From Onchocerca volvulus (lineage: Eukaryota; Nematoda; Chromadorea; Rhabditida; Onchocercidae): 64,000 nucleotides of DNA. The translations under genes and the position numbers were made by a program. Below, piece by piece: positions 1-14,100 of the stretch (position 1 is its first letter; each line of letters begins with the position of its first letter). The stretch covers positions 4,464,001 through 4,528,000 of the forward strand of contig HG738137.1 of the NCBI GenBank assembly GCA_000499405.2, written 5' to 3'. Below the pieces are notes generated by a model. The model was not told where the DNA came from. It saw only the letters and a program-made list of their open reading frames with translations, and ran no database searches.

Positions 1-3000
1 TGAGTTGATTTATAAATTTTGAATTTGAAACGAGTTTAGTAATATCTCAACATATATATATATCTGTTAGTTGAAGAAGCCAACGGAGCTAGTAAGATTT
101 TTTTATTTGAATGAATGAATCATCTGTCCTCCATTTGAGTCTCATCAGATGGCTTTCATTTAGATTGACAATTTCACTAAGATTAATGGTCAGTTTGGGA
201 TAGCAATCGGAAGAATGTTCGAAATCCGTCCAACATATCGTTCAAGCACTGCTGGAGGTCGATCACATCCATCCGTCCTTATTCTCCTTCATTTCACTCA
301 TCCACTCTTCAGGGTCAAGTGCATCTGTCACCCTTCTTGTCACCTCCGTCCCCTCATTCTCGTCACCACGCCCCGTAACACAACACATACACACACACAT
401 GGCATTTTATGAGATAACGTTGTTGTCTGTTATTGAGCTCATTTGTATGTATTGTTGAAATGAACTGTCGTTAATGTGCGTGGTGGGTGTCACGTCATAT
501 TTCCACGTTATTACGTTTGGGCCATCCGTGAAAGCACTATGTTATCTAGAAGCCATAGAATGGTCAAACGCGATTGTGAGATATCCACGTGTTATATTTT
601 ATTATATATATTACACGTATAATCCACGTATTGCGAGATATTCACACACATGGCACGTGTATATTCGAAGACAGTGATAGCAGTGATTTTTTTTTTAATT
701 TGAATTTTAGAAAGCACTATTTTCAGTACCTTCTTCGCTTCCGTTTTTCATCCTCAGATAAGCTTTTTCTCAGAGATTTGCTTAATTTATTTTGAAAATA
801 AGCTAAAAGAGTTAAATTGATCTTAATTGAAGAAGTTTGGATTGCGAGATCTTGAAGGCATCACTCACGACGAATCCATTCATCTTTGCAGGCAGATAGC
901 GTTGAAAAGATACAGGTCAAGGTGATAACTGGCATTTTAAACCCAATTTTGCTCATATTCTTTCTTCGAAATTTAATTGATTAATTAATTAACAATTATG
1001 TAAAGCAATTTTTTTTTTCGGCCAAAATACATTTTTTTGTCAATATTCTGTTATTCATTAAGCATCATTTGTGTAAAATTCAACATTTACTGACAGCAAA
1101 CAGAAGGAATATTGCCTGTCTTAATCCAATTCTGATTTCTTCGAGAACATAATTTCTTAAATATACGGAATTCCAGGTCAGAAATTCAACTGAACTCATG
1201 CAAAGTCTGGACTGGTCTAATTGTGCTTTAGTCCAGCTAATCGTTACAGTAGTAACTTGTTAATTCTCGATATATCGTCAAAATTCTAGCTCAAAACTAT
1301 CTGAAAAGAAAAAAAAAAAAAACTCAGATTAATTAACATCAAGCGTGTTCTGAATAAAACATGCTTGATCTTGATTAATCCGAGTTTTGAGTTTATTAAG
1401 CTACCATAAAGGAATTTTTTGGATTAAATGAAGTAACTCTTAGAGTTCCGCCATAATCATTTTAATTAGCGCTTTTGAACATTCTCACGAAATTTTTCAA
1501 AAATGTGAAGATCGATAGAATAGAAATTTTAGAGTTTTCGAAAAAAAGGAAATTTAGCTTCAAGCTCATCTGAATGTTTTTTTTTTTTTTTAAATTTCAA
1601 ACTGTTTCTTTCATTGCAATTATTCCTTCATGTTTCATTGAGTTGTATGACCTATTCAGAAGTGTTTCAAAATGGACAGGATATATAGTTCGATAGGTCG
1701 ACTTCAGCTTCCTCACAAACTCTATAGATATTTGCATAAAATTGGAATAAGAAATGAGACAAACGTTCAAAATAAAACATACTTTCAATTTCGAACAGCA
1801 CTGTCGCATCGATATGATTTCTTTTCTGTCTTTGCAAATGCAAATGATGGATACCCTGAACAAGGCCAAATTCCCCTTACGAATGCGAAGTGTCAAGGAT
1901 TTACGAGGGTGTTCACTTATTTATTGCAAGAATATTACGTCAGTTGGACTAACAGGACTATGTATTTTTGGATACAGAAAGCTTTACTAATTTTACAATT
2001 GATTTTATCATCTGAACACTTCAGTCGATTTCAGCTGAGTGTAAATGTAAGTTGCGTCCCAGAGTAATCGAAATTTTTGCGAATTTTTACGAAGCATTAA
2101 TTCGTACAAACTTCAGCTATTGAGAGAATATGAATGATTGTTACATTTAAACTTGCATTTACATTCGGCAGTGGACATGACGACTAAATTTGAATTTTGT
2201 TAAAGATGGGATATGTTTTGGAAGAGTGTAAGTGTGAGTGTGCTTAATCGAAAATTTCTGGTGAATTTTTGCATTGTATTTTCAGCTATTTTCCATTGTT
2301 CGCTTCCAAAAATGATATGTTGTTGGCCAAGAAATGTGTGCTGTTGTGTTCGCTGATGTGATTTATCATTCCTCAGCTTCAGCATTCATTATTCTTCAGC
2401 AACAAACCACAACTATCATTCTTCCTTTATCACATCTCTCCATCCTGCACCTTTATCATCTTTTCACTGATATCCTATGTTTAAAAAAAATAAATTGATG
2501 CCGTCCAATCAAGGACAGATATTCACCCATCATCTATACTTTATGATTTCATTCCTTTTAATTATACGATATCAGTATGATTATATCATTCAAACTTCAC
2601 AGTATTCGAACTGTTACGGTAACTGTAGCTAAGAGTTGTTATTTAACTAGAAAGCATATTTCCAAAATATCAAAACATTCATTCTCATAATTTCACTATC
2701 TTATCAAATGCAAATTTAGATTACGGTCAATAACATGTCCAAGAATTGTGAGGGGACAGGAATCTTAAGTAAAGTAAGAAAGATTTCTATGGTGGATAAA
2801 TGTTTACTTAAAATAAAATCTTCATTCAGATTTTGGATTAAAGATAGAATATTTTAATATTAATATAATGAGAATATCAAAACACAATGATCGTATAATT
2901 TTCGATATTCTCTTCAAATACGTCATCGTTTTGTGGGTGACATTCATGTGACATGTATCAATTTATGTGATCATTCGTGATGATCAAATTTGATCTGGAA

Positions 3001-3999
3001 GTGGCTTGTATCATTTATGAGCTATTTCATTACAACTAGTGTCACTTCTTACTAAATTTGCAAAGTGAATTATGTTAAAGATCTTTTATCCATTATGATT
3101 AAGTTCCATCATTAATTCCATAATTAGTGGAGAGTAAGTAATAATTCACTTGGTCGAGATTTGGTTATTAATGAAATGTAAGAAGGAGTATTGTTAGTAC
3201 TATTCCTAACTGTTACAATCACCACTGCAAAAGTATTACTATTGTAATTCTCGCAATTACAGTAAGCAAATAAAAATAAGAAGCGAATTGAACTGACCCT
3301 GAACTCTTGGAGACGGTGGAGCATACGGGCGAAAGTCCCCATTTTCTCGTTACCTTGCTACCCCTAAAATTAGGTCGTCGGTACTATTTCTTGAATTTCA
3401 GATTTTCGAAAGCATAAAACAACGCAACTAGCATGCAGTTACGCATGCATGGCAGAATGCAGATTGCAGATTTTTCCTTTGCATTCTTTCCATAATTTCA
3501 GATTCAAATTACATTCAGATTTTACCATTCTGAATGCAAAATTTAATTTTGCTGTATTTTTTACAAGAAGAGAATGTGATTTCCTTTCATAGCACTTGCA
3601 AACTTAGATTGCCTCTATTGTGTTACTTCAACTTCAAGAAATTTACTTACTTACAATTGCTTTTTTGTCTGTGTTACTTCAATTTTATGAAATTCATCGA
3701 TTTACTTTGATTAATATTAATTTTGATTTTGTAGTCATAAGTAATTCAGTGACCCGAAATCATCATGAAGTCATTCATCTTATATTTCTATTCTACTTTC
3801 AATATCTTGTCGTGATAAATATTTACCTATAACCTAAAACTCTTAAAGTTTCGAATTTTGAAACTTTTGACTCCAATTTTAGCTTATTTAATAAGATGTC
3901 CCTTTCCTGACTAATCATCTTACTTTCAATCAAATCACTTGAGTTATCTAAATTGATATTATTTTATCCTTCTCGGGAAATCGATGGGAGAGATTTCTC
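1..3999. other. Intergenic DNA, no supported gene
   Basis: AT-rich DNA with scattered poly-A/T runs. The longest open frame is a 131-codon stretch at 1672-2067 (+), but all three plus frames and one minus frame are open across part of it, no family is recognisable, and splice logic is absent, so it is not called. A long imperfect inverted repeat lies near 1319-1388 and is listed separately. A slightly GC-richer patch on the minus strand near 3290-3350 has a fair acceptor but no exon that joins to it cleanly. Confidence 0.6.
1319..1388. repeat. Imperfect inverted repeat, miRNA-precursor-sized hairpin
   Basis: The arms 1320-1349 and 1358-1387 pair over about 30 bases with only four or five mismatches around an 8-base loop, and one or more flanking A:T pairs extend the stem. 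The left arm is preceded by an A-rich run and the right arm by no gene. Size and shape resemble a microRNA precursor or a small foldback element. No seed or family is recognised, so the functional reading is inference. Confidence 0.5.
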
Positions 4000-4427
4000 C
4001 TATTTTAGGTTTCCTGCACTGAACAGATATTTCTGGGAAATCTCGAAATATGTACAGATGACTGAAATTAGATAGTGTTTGAGTAATAGATTAATTGTGA
4101 GGAATTGTCTTGGGAATGAGTGCAAGAAAAGTTTAATCTATAAATCTGTTTTGTTGCTTTTCAATCAGAAAATCTTTATCTGAATCAAACGTTCATTTTT
4201 TAGCTATCAAAATGAACTAAATTAGTTTAAATAATTAAAACTGAATCATTTTTCATGTAATTTAATTCACATATAAAATTAATAGAATGAATTAAGAAAT
4301 GAAAACACATAGAAATAAAATAACTTGAATTGGGATTTGGTTGATGAGAATGGGCATCGAGCAGCTGGAAGAGCTTTTTATTGGTGTCATTTTGGATTTC
4401 AATTGGTGCTGCTGCTTCTTCAGCCAT
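4000..4427 (-). CDS. Possible small two-exon gene (54 residues), function unknown
   Basis: The first exon (4427-4325) begins with an ATG preceded directly by AG, encodes 34 residues starting MAEEAAAP, and is GC-richer than its surroundings. A GTTATT donor in phase 1 can join a strong TAATTTCAG acceptor to a second exon (4061-4000), giving a 54-residue protein that ends at TAG. The second exon also has a more protein-like alternative frame (with several Arg/Lys residues) that would need a different phase, so the C-terminus is uncertain. There is no recognisable domain, signal peptide or membrane segment. It may be a chance open frame. Confidence 0.28.
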
Positions 4428-7400
4428 CTATTTTACAATTAAAGAAAGATTTTCTCAGAGATTGGAAAGGAACGATGGATTTAATTTTAATTTAAATTAA
4501 ACTTATTCATTCTATTAACTTTGTATTCGAATTAAATTTACGTATCAATGAATGAGATAAACTTCCTAACTTCAATTTGTACTCATTTAGTATTATAAAA
4601 TCCATATTTGCTTGCAAAGTTCTTAAAAATTCTTTTTTGTTATTTTCTTGCTATGATCTGAAAGTTCATTCCGTTTTACCTCGAACCTGGTTGAATCCAC
4701 TTGACTTATGCTAAAAGTTAATCTCCAAGCATCAAATAAAAGATCGATCATTGATTCCTGATTTGTTTGGTAATCATAACTGCCGTAATTCCCTGTTTCT
4801 ATACTTTTCGGTAAATCAGATTTAAATTCTATGTACTTTTGATCTTTTAGATGGTAATTATCCTCCAGTTTATATACAGGTAGTGCTTGTCTATTAAAGG
4901 TGCGAATAAAAAATCAGAATCTTTTTTAGCACATTCTGTATACTCTTGCTATTTTTGCCCGCAAACTTTGACCACCAAACAATGGATATAAATAGTTCTA
5001 TTCTATTTTGTCTTCATTTGAAATGAAAATGGCTTTCTGGAAGAGAATGAAATTAAATGCTTAGCATTGCACTGAAGGGATTACATAAAGAAAAGACTTA
5101 TTTGAGGATTACTGAGATTGGTCCTTCACAGAATGAGGCTAAACGCTCCTAGGCTACGGTAGGTATGTCAGTGATTGAGGGACCAATGCAAGACTTCTTA
5201 TTTATCCATTTCCTGGCTATTTCAGAAAATGATGCACATGGATGGGCTTGGCTCTTAAAAGAGCTTTGGAATTCATCATGACAACAACTTGTGTTCTGTA
5301 CTTTTTTCCATTCCAACTTTTATTATTCACTAAATCAAGCTTACATATTGTAAAATAACACCAATGCGATAAAGGCTAGATCAGGCGATGAATTGGAATA
5401 TTGTCAAAGACAGTATTATTAACCATATTGTAGATTTATCATTTGGAAATTTGTGCAAAAAATTTTCCAGTCAAATTGCTTTTCTTTCGAGAATTATCTA
5501 AGTTCGCATAAATTTCGTTAAATATTTCTCAAATATGGAGGAATGATATTCGTTAGAATAAGACGCTCAATCTCGCTTATAAGGCACTTGTCTAGTAGAA
5601 GATTTGAAGGAAGAGTGCTTATCTATATAAATAAAAATATAAATATTCGTTATTCATTTCCACACAACGTTTCACGTTCTTCACCGATTGATTTGAAAGT
5701 TTGATACAATGTTGTATTCGAGTAGGCGCGTATTTACGAACTCTCGGAGAATTGAGATTTTGAACAAACGAACATTTACATTTCTGTTTATGTGGACTAG
5801 CTGGACTGGCTACATTTAGCGTGATTGATGTTTTTGAAATGCAGAAAACCGAGCCCTATTGTAAAACCGGGCCATCTTGTCCTTGCGAATAACAGAAATT
5901 AGATATCGATCACTGATTCCTAATAAATTTTTATTATCATTTTGTCTGCTTAAATACCTGTCTATTGATTCTCTGAAAGTTTCATTTGGAAATAATATGT
6001 GATGTCCCAATTTGCTCATAGATAGGGGGTAAGGACTGATAGGCTTCGATGATTTGAACATGTGAGCCATTTACTATCCTGAGGTAGATGAAATGCTTTA
6101 TAATTTCATTTCGTTTGAGGTAGTTCATAATACATGGCTATGTGAGTTATCAGGCCTAAATTAAAATAGCCTGAATATTGAATATACCAGGCTAGGCAAA
6201 TCATTACTCTCATAATGACTGACAGCATCAGTTGTTTAACCATTTGTCGTAATTAACTCATTGATTTTGTCCAGCAATATTAGAATTTTGCTGCGAATGG
6301 GATTTCCAAGTTATCTGTGGTATGCCTTAAATTCATTTATTTGCATTCTTATAAAAACTAATTCATTAGCTAGAAGAAATTATTTCAGCTAAATATTTGC
6401 ATGTAAATACATGCATGCTTTCGCATCCGCATGCATCGCATGAATCATCTGATTCTTCATAAATAGTTTTTGAAAAATCGAACAAGAAAATATTTACAAT
6501 GTAATTGATCAATTTTTGCCATGATTTAATTTTCATCGTCATTCAAGTTATGAACAGTACTAAATATCTCTTAAGTGTATCATCCTCTTCACATTTTAAT
6601 GTTTTGAATAAGTTTAAAAGAAGAAAATTTAAGAGATCTTAGTAAGATCTTAAAATCTGCTAGTCATTGATTGAAATCACGATTGTTATAGAGGTAATAA
6701 TTGTTGATTTTTTGAACAATTATATTTTCCGTACATATCATTCTAAACATCCCGGAACTATTTCTTAAATCCTTTCAGACAACATCGCCGCTATACTTTT
6801 CTTATACCATCATCAAATTTTGTTGTTTGTGGTATTTTTGCAAGATAGGATTTAAATTTTTGTTTGATAAATGAAATAAATGATAATAATTTCAATATTG
6901 TATTTGTTTTCTTGTCTGAAACTAACTTTGTCATGAGAATTAAATCATGATGAAAATGAGTGAAATGTTATCATCCATGGCTAGATTTCACTTTTTCACC
7001 AAGATATATGTTCTGCTAGCCATGAGAAGAATGAGTTAATATCTCAAAAATAAGTACGCAAAAGACAGTTTGCATTTGTTTGTTCCATTGTTGCATCAAA
7101 TATTCCTTTAAATTTCTAAATACGCAAGAGATTAATTTAAATAAAGTTAGAATCTGAATGACATTGACTACGATATATTAATTGCAATGGAAGATAATGT
7201 TCACTACTGACTTAACATCGAATGACAATCATCGCTAGATGATTGGGATAATCACTCGATGAGTTTAGTCCTAAGGCAGTAGCCTAGACTGTTTCTTTTC
7301 TTTTGAAGATAATGCGTTAGTTTAAGGTGGAATTTCAGAGAAATTTTAAAGAGTATATTGAAGATTATACGATATATAGGGAAAGTATGAAAAAAGTTTG

Positions 7401-8141
7401 CTTTCAAATTAATAGAGGCCTGGTTTTCTTAAAAAAAGAGTGCGGTTGATACTATATCACATTAGCTGTTACTTCTAGGAAGAACGAAATGATTGTGTTT
7501 GGCTTCTGGCTATTAATGAGAGCTGGGCTGGGGGCCTGTTCGCAGACTGGTCCAAGGGGTTCTGTCCTTCTCCCGAGAGTACGGTACCTTGTGGTGTGCC
7601 TCCACTCTCGATCAATAGGACATTGCAGCTTCCGCTCTCTCTGCTATGTTGTTATGCGATGGAATGCGTGATCTTTAGGAGGAAAAGCGAAGAAGGAAGC
7701 TGAAGATAGAACGACCAAACGACGTGTTCATCGCTTCTGCTGCCGCTTCTGCTGCTGCCACTACTACTGCTACTACTGCTACTAGTGGTTTTGGTGGCTT
7801 GAAGTGATTTGCAACGGATCATTTCAGTTTCGTGGCAGTCTGCTGCTATTGGAGGGATTCCAGGCCAAGAAGCTCTGTCCATGACCTTTGCCCCGCCCCA
7901 AGACTAAAGTGTCATCTGGGAAAGAGATAAGACGGAAATTCAGCATCCCATGCGTTCACTCTACTTTTTTACTGCTCCTACTACTTCTGCTATTGTCACT
8001 CGCTCTTCCTGTTCTTTGATAATCCCTATCTGATAAGTCAGAAATAAAAACACTGAACGAATTTTCTGATTATCCTGGCGGAAAAGACGCCAATTGCAGT
8101 ATAATCGAAGGGTGTAACGTGCTGAAAGTGATAAGAAGTGC
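4428..8141. other. Intergenic / upstream region of unc-55
   Basis: I see no convincing coding exon. The last 650 bases (about 7490-8140) are clearly GC-richer than the rest and carry a CTG/CTA-type trinucleotide tract, which suggests 5' untranslated or promoter sequence of the nuclear receptor gene that follows. A cluster of TGCATG words lies at 6396-6442. Confidence 0.5.
7732..7785 (+). repeat. Imperfect (CTG/CTA)n trinucleotide tract
   Basis: Roughly 50 bases of interrupted CTG, CCG, CTT and CTA triplets in a GC-rich block about 400 bases upstream of the unc-55 coding region. It gives a serine-rich open frame on the minus strand (7652-7882) that is explained by the repeat and is not a gene. 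Confidence 0.7.
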
Positions 8142-11100
8142 ATGAAGAGGAAGCAATGGAAAGAGGAACACCGTGTTCCCGCTGTGGAAATGTCCGTACC
8201 TGTAGTAAGTTCATCCTGGATGAATTCGAGTATCAGGAATCCAAGTACCAGCAATCCGGATAATAACATCCAGGTAACTCACTCGCTAATATATCTAGAA
8301 ATACACTATTGCGTTATAATTGACCTGTTAAATATGGCTCAACGAAAGTTAAATTCATCATGGAAGTATGCAAAAGAAGAGAATCTAAGTGATTCTTGAT
8401 AAGATCGTAAAAAAAAAAAGGTATAATTGGAGGATTCACGATCATCGTCTGGTGCAAGCAGCTCTGATTCCGGCAATGCATCGAACAGCTGTGTTGCTGG
8501 CGGTAGCAGCGGTGGTATCCATGCGGAGAATTCACCAACTGACAAACAGCTATTGCTTGGTACCGAATGTGTGGTTTGTGGTGACAAATCGAGTGGCAAA
8601 CATTATGGACAGTTTTCATGCGAAGGATGTAAATCATTTTTCAAAAGGTATCCATCTCACTGTACATTTCAATACCTCAATCATACCATAGGTAGCTAAG
8701 GTAAGCCTTTCTGAAGTAGTGAAGAAGTGCTTTATTCGAATGGCTTTGATATCATATAATTTGCATTTCAGGTTTAAACTTCATTAAGTAAAATAGAAAA
8801 CTTCATTTCTTTACGATGACAACAATATGGTTGTTAAATTAATAGAGGAAATATATAATCATCAATTCATATTCGTGGGTATTAGTAGTTGAAGTGCTAT
8901 TTCATTTGATTAAAACTTCTAAAATTTACTTTTCAAAAAAAAGAAACTTTTTAAGACTTTAGTTTTCTTGTATGGTAATAATGGAATGCGCAGTTGTTTT
9001 AATAATTAGTTAAGATATTTATGACATCTTTATTGTCGCAATTTGTAACCACTCTTCTTAAATATCGAAAAATGAGTGAAAATGATTCCAAGTATATAAC
9101 AAACAGTTCTATTGGATGAATGAACGGTCAGTATCTATCCTTCAAAAATTATTCAGCTTTTATTACTAAAATTATCCTTAAAATTTTTTTTTCACATTCT
9201 TCCAGTTTAAATGAATGAAACTACAAATACCTCACAAATTTATGCATCAATAAGAATGAGAATATCTACTTAACTTTAGTATCATTCATTGCCAGTTATT
9301 GTTTCGGGAAGTGCTTTTCCCGTCGTAGTGTTCATCTACTCTGCATCGCACTACTATGATTAACATGTATTGCATCTAAATCATGTGAGCACCGCCTGTG
9401 AACATTTTTTAATATTTGACACTGTTGCATGATCCTTGTGATCTCGTTCTTATATAGCCAATAATTCGGAATCAAGAAATTCGATATCATGCTTCAGATC
9501 AATAAGACGAAGTCTTAATTATACATGTCGCGGTTCCAAGAATTGTCCAGTGGACGTAAATCATCGAAATCAGTGTCAATATTGCCGCCTGAAGAAATGC
9601 GAAAGAATGGGAATGCGCAAGGAAGGTTCGTTCTTCCTTGCATTCAGTATTTGTATGCGGTATTTAACAATCGTTCGTTTAGTTGTTCTTTTACTAACCT
9701 TACCGTTACAAGAAAATATCGTATTTATGTTCGGTTAGTCAACTAGTTCAGTTGAAAAGACTCTTTCTATAACCACTTTGTCAAACTGCCAACGCAAAAA
9801 TTTGTTAATCTACAAATGCTATTCAGCGCCAAGCACTAGTATCCATTGATTTTGTTAGCTTTCCAAATGAATTTTTCGCGGTTGAGAAATCTTTTTACTC
9901 ACAAATGATAAGAAACTGAGTAAATTGTTAACTAATAGTTTTTTTGTCATCAACATTTCCTTCTTTTTTGATCGGCTTTTAAAAATTCAAGTTTGGAAAT
10001 TGTAAGTAAGATTTGATTTCATTATTCACAACAAATTATTTTATTAAGACAATAAATTATTTGTTATGCGTAATTAACGTAATCACCAAATTTGCGTTTG
10101 AAGAATTGAATGTATAAGGAGGAATTGCATTTTGATGCAGATAGTCTTAAATTCAGAATTTAGACTGTTTACCAGTATATATTTCTTTTTGTCATTTTTT
10201 CTTTCGTTAAGTTATTCCGTTGCTTAATTTCCACTTCTTTTGTTTACTTAATTGAATCATTTATGCTGTGATGCAAATGATGATATTGACCACTCATTGA
10301 TAAAGAATGTTATAATTTATAATGAAGATCCCATTATCAGGATGCTGTAAAGTGCTTGTTTTTGATATTCATGGAGATTTTTTTTGGAGATTTAAAAAAT
10401 GAAGCACCTATTCAAGAAGGCATTTATCAAGTGAGATAAGCAATGTTTATGAACAAATGTTTCAGCAGTACAACGCGGAAGAATACCACCAAATACGCAG
10501 TATGCTTATTCCTCAGCAGTTCTTTTCGGTGAACGATTAGTGGCAGTAAATCAGGATGTTGGTCTACATTTTTCATCTGTTCTCACGCATCTCATTCACG
10601 CTGAACCATATCCACCCACTGCTTGTAAATGCTTTATTAGTTTTTATTCATGAATTCAAAAGAGGAAATGCAAATGATATTAGTTGCTTTGGTGAGGATC
10701 ATTTCAGGATGTCTTGTTGTTTCTCGTCCCTTGAAAAACATCTGAATTTTTGGCGACTGTTTGATGAAGATATGTTTTATTGGGCTAAATCTTATTTTAT
10801 ATTTCACATGTTCTCCAAAAAACTCGAAAACATTCTTTTATTACCAAAGAGACAATTAAGACCTGAACAGGGAACTTTTTTGGGTTTCGTAATGGTCGAT
10901 ATTTCACAGAAATTTTTATAATCTAACTAGTGCAATATTTTTCATGTAATTGTTTTTTTTGCTACTGTAATCATTTCCGAAAATTAAGCTCTCGAAAAAT
11001 TTGATCTGTTAGCAAAGCGTATTGCAGCACAATGGTTTGATGTAGTACTTGTTGGATATTTACAACGGTGATTTGAATAAGTTATTCCGAATATAGAAGC

Positions 11101-14100
11101 AGGAGTAATTAAAAACTGCATCATTTTTACTAAATACTTTGTTTATCTTGGGTGAATCAAAGATGAGTTGGTTGAGGCGCATTACTTTGAAAACAAATAA
11201 GATAGTTTTCTTAAAATTTGATTTATTTAACATAAATGTCTTTTTTTTCCTTCCAAAAAATCGCAAAGAAACGCCATTTCACCTTGACATGTCAATGTTT
11301 CGGCAAATTTATTGAGAAAAATGAAATGTGGATTAAAATTTACAAAAATAAAGTCCAAAACATAGGTTCAGTAAACTCAATTCCTTTTGGCCAAATTTTC
11401 ACCAGAAAGTTACATTTCATATAAATGTTGTCGCAGGAAATTCTCATGCTCTGAAAATCCATCATTTTATTCAGCTTTTAATTGAGAAGTTCTGAAAACA
11501 ACTAAACTAATTTTTTTTAATTAGAAGAGAAATTATAAATTTTCTGAGCTCTGTTTTCGGATTACGCGAAGCCCGCTTTAATTGTGAAAATAATTCATAT
11601 AATAGTGCAGTTTAATTCATCTCCTTTAGACTATCTGATTTTCAGTTTTAAAGGAAAAAATTGACTGGTCCATTCCTTAAATTTTGAGCAAACGATATTC
11701 TTCAGAAACTTTTTGAAATGCTGGCTTCTCCGAAAATTTAGCAGAATTTGAAGAGATAATAGGAAGTTCAGAAGAGGCGATTCTCTTCGTTGATATATTG
11801 GTGACCTTTATCATTTTTTAAATAATTTGACAGAGTACTTCTGTAATTTTTTCATTCTTCTTGAAAATTTTGTATGGTGCTAGAAGTAATGAGTTGCATT
11901 TTTAAATGATTTCTAACATTTTAAAGAACATGATAACCAGATAGTTTCAGTTTCTTTTCATACAGGATCTACTTTTTTGGCATTGCTTAGCTTAATTCTC
12001 TCTTATGGCTCGATAAATTAATTCTAAAATAAATTTATTGCCATGTTTTGTATCATTATCATGGAATTCGCCACATTGTATCCATGTATCAAGTGAGGTT
12101 TATCATTTAATACTGTATTCATCAAACTTCTTGAGGCAGTCAATATTTAATAGTTTTTTGCAGCTTAGAAAAATGCTTATTGTGACAGTCAGGTTGTGAA
12201 AGTAGACAAAATCTATTATTATCTAGATTAAGAAATTGGAAGGTTTCCAATTTATTTTTTCAGAATTCGTACTCAGAATGCGAATGTTGAACATGTGAAC
12301 AAAACGTAATAGAAATCCCATTGGAAAACGAGCGGGATTAGTGTCAGAATTGAATATGAATAAGTTAATCGATGATGAAGTATTTCTTAGGACTATTCCA
12401 GGTAGCTCGTCATCGAATTCAATTGGGATGGATAATATTTATGAGTTTGGTGCCAAGTTGTTATTTTCTGTTGTTGAATGGGCCAAGAGTATCCCATTCT
12501 TCAATGAGCTCAGTGATACCGATCAAGTACATTTATTTATTCTTGTCATTAATCTAAATTCAGAATCCAGCGTAATTATTTCTCAGCTTGTATTTTGCAA
12601 AATTTTTCGTCTTCTGAATGCAGTGCCTAACTCACAATCAAAGTATAAACGAAAATAAGTCATTGCAAGGCAAGGCATTTTAGATGTCTCATCTTTTTTC
12701 AGAATTTTTTGTTGAAGTTATAGTATTCTATTCTATTTTCAGTCCAAAAAATCAAGTCCTTGAATTGCTCTTTTTATGCAACAATATTTTGTAGCTGACA
12801 TTACTTCGAGCAAGTTGGGCCGAATTGTTTGTGATGAATGCAGCACAATTCGGTATGCCAGTACATGTAGCACCTTTACTTGCTGCCTCCGGTTTACATT
12901 CTTTTCCGTTGCCAACCAATCAACTAGTTGTATTCATGGATCGGATACGTGTCTTTCAGGTCATTTCTATCTCTCTTATTATCTTTATCCTTGTCGTTAT
13001 CGAACAAACAAATATATGTGAACACAGCTGAATGTGCAGAATCTTCCTTATTTCCGCTTAGATTTCATACACACAAAAACTGTAGCCATTTTGAGCTGCG
13101 TAAGCCTATTTTAATAGAATGGAAGGAGGAAAGATAAAGATAAAATGAATTCTTTCTTTCTGCTCAAAGCGATTTTAGAATTGTTTGGTGCTTTGATATC
13201 GTTCAGAAATACAGTCTAGATCAAGAAACAACTTTTTTTTTTTTGGCAATATATTTATCCATTCAGATTTTGAGTTTTACGTTCATATCTGCTATTTTAG
13301 GGTCAAATTGAACGTTTAAAAGCATTACAGATGGATCCAACCGAATTTTGCAGCCTGAAAGCAGTTATATTATTCAGTATTGGTTAGCATTTTTGGTGTT
13401 TTATCTCTTCTTTTGTTATTTAAATTGTATCTCTCTATTTTCTTCCTTATATTCTTTAATCTAGAGTGAAATTCTGATGGAAAAGATCATTTTTGAAGAA
13501 CAATCATAATATTCTGTTTAATGTCTTATTATTTCTCTCACATTGAATGTTTCCCTTGTCACGAAAAAGAGTACTCTTGTCTGAAAAGCATTTCACTCAT
13601 CTTTTTGTGATTTTAACACGAATTTGTGACATCTATTGTTGTTCAGGATTTTACTTAATAATTTCAAACATATATGATAATGCACTTGCACAGCTCGAAA
13701 AGTGTTCATCTAAAAGTAAGGGGTGAGAAAATGCGTTGAAAAAAGGGGTGAAAGGCCTTAAAATAGAATGTTGAAAGACGACCCTAGAAAAAAGAGGTAA
13801 ATGGGTCAATAAAGTGCCGATTTCTCTCCCACCCAATGAGACATATTTTCACCAGAGCGAACAAACAAATGGATCATCCCGACGGGATGACTGAACCAGT
13901 TGAATTGTGAAAATGAGTCATAGCTGTCACTTAAATTGTCAAAACGGGCATACAAAACAATGAATTTCATATCTAGGAACGATTCAATCTAATTTTGATC
14001 AATTACAATTTAGCAAGTATTGGTTTCAGCAGTACGGGCAGTGACAGTTTCAGCAGTAATTGCTGAAATTATCAGTTATCGGCGGGATGAAATAATAGTT

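Noticed and set aside
1672..2067. 131-codon open frame on the plus strand
   Set aside because: All plus frames and a minus frame are open over part of this stretch, the translation has no recognisable motif, and no splice partner is evident.
3278..3350. Possible minus-strand exon with good TTTTAG acceptor
   Set aside because: Two frames look coding but neither joins in phase to any neighbouring exon I could find.
8314..8637. Antisense frames opposite the unc-55 DNA-binding exon
   Set aside because: They are shadows of the conserved zinc-finger exon.
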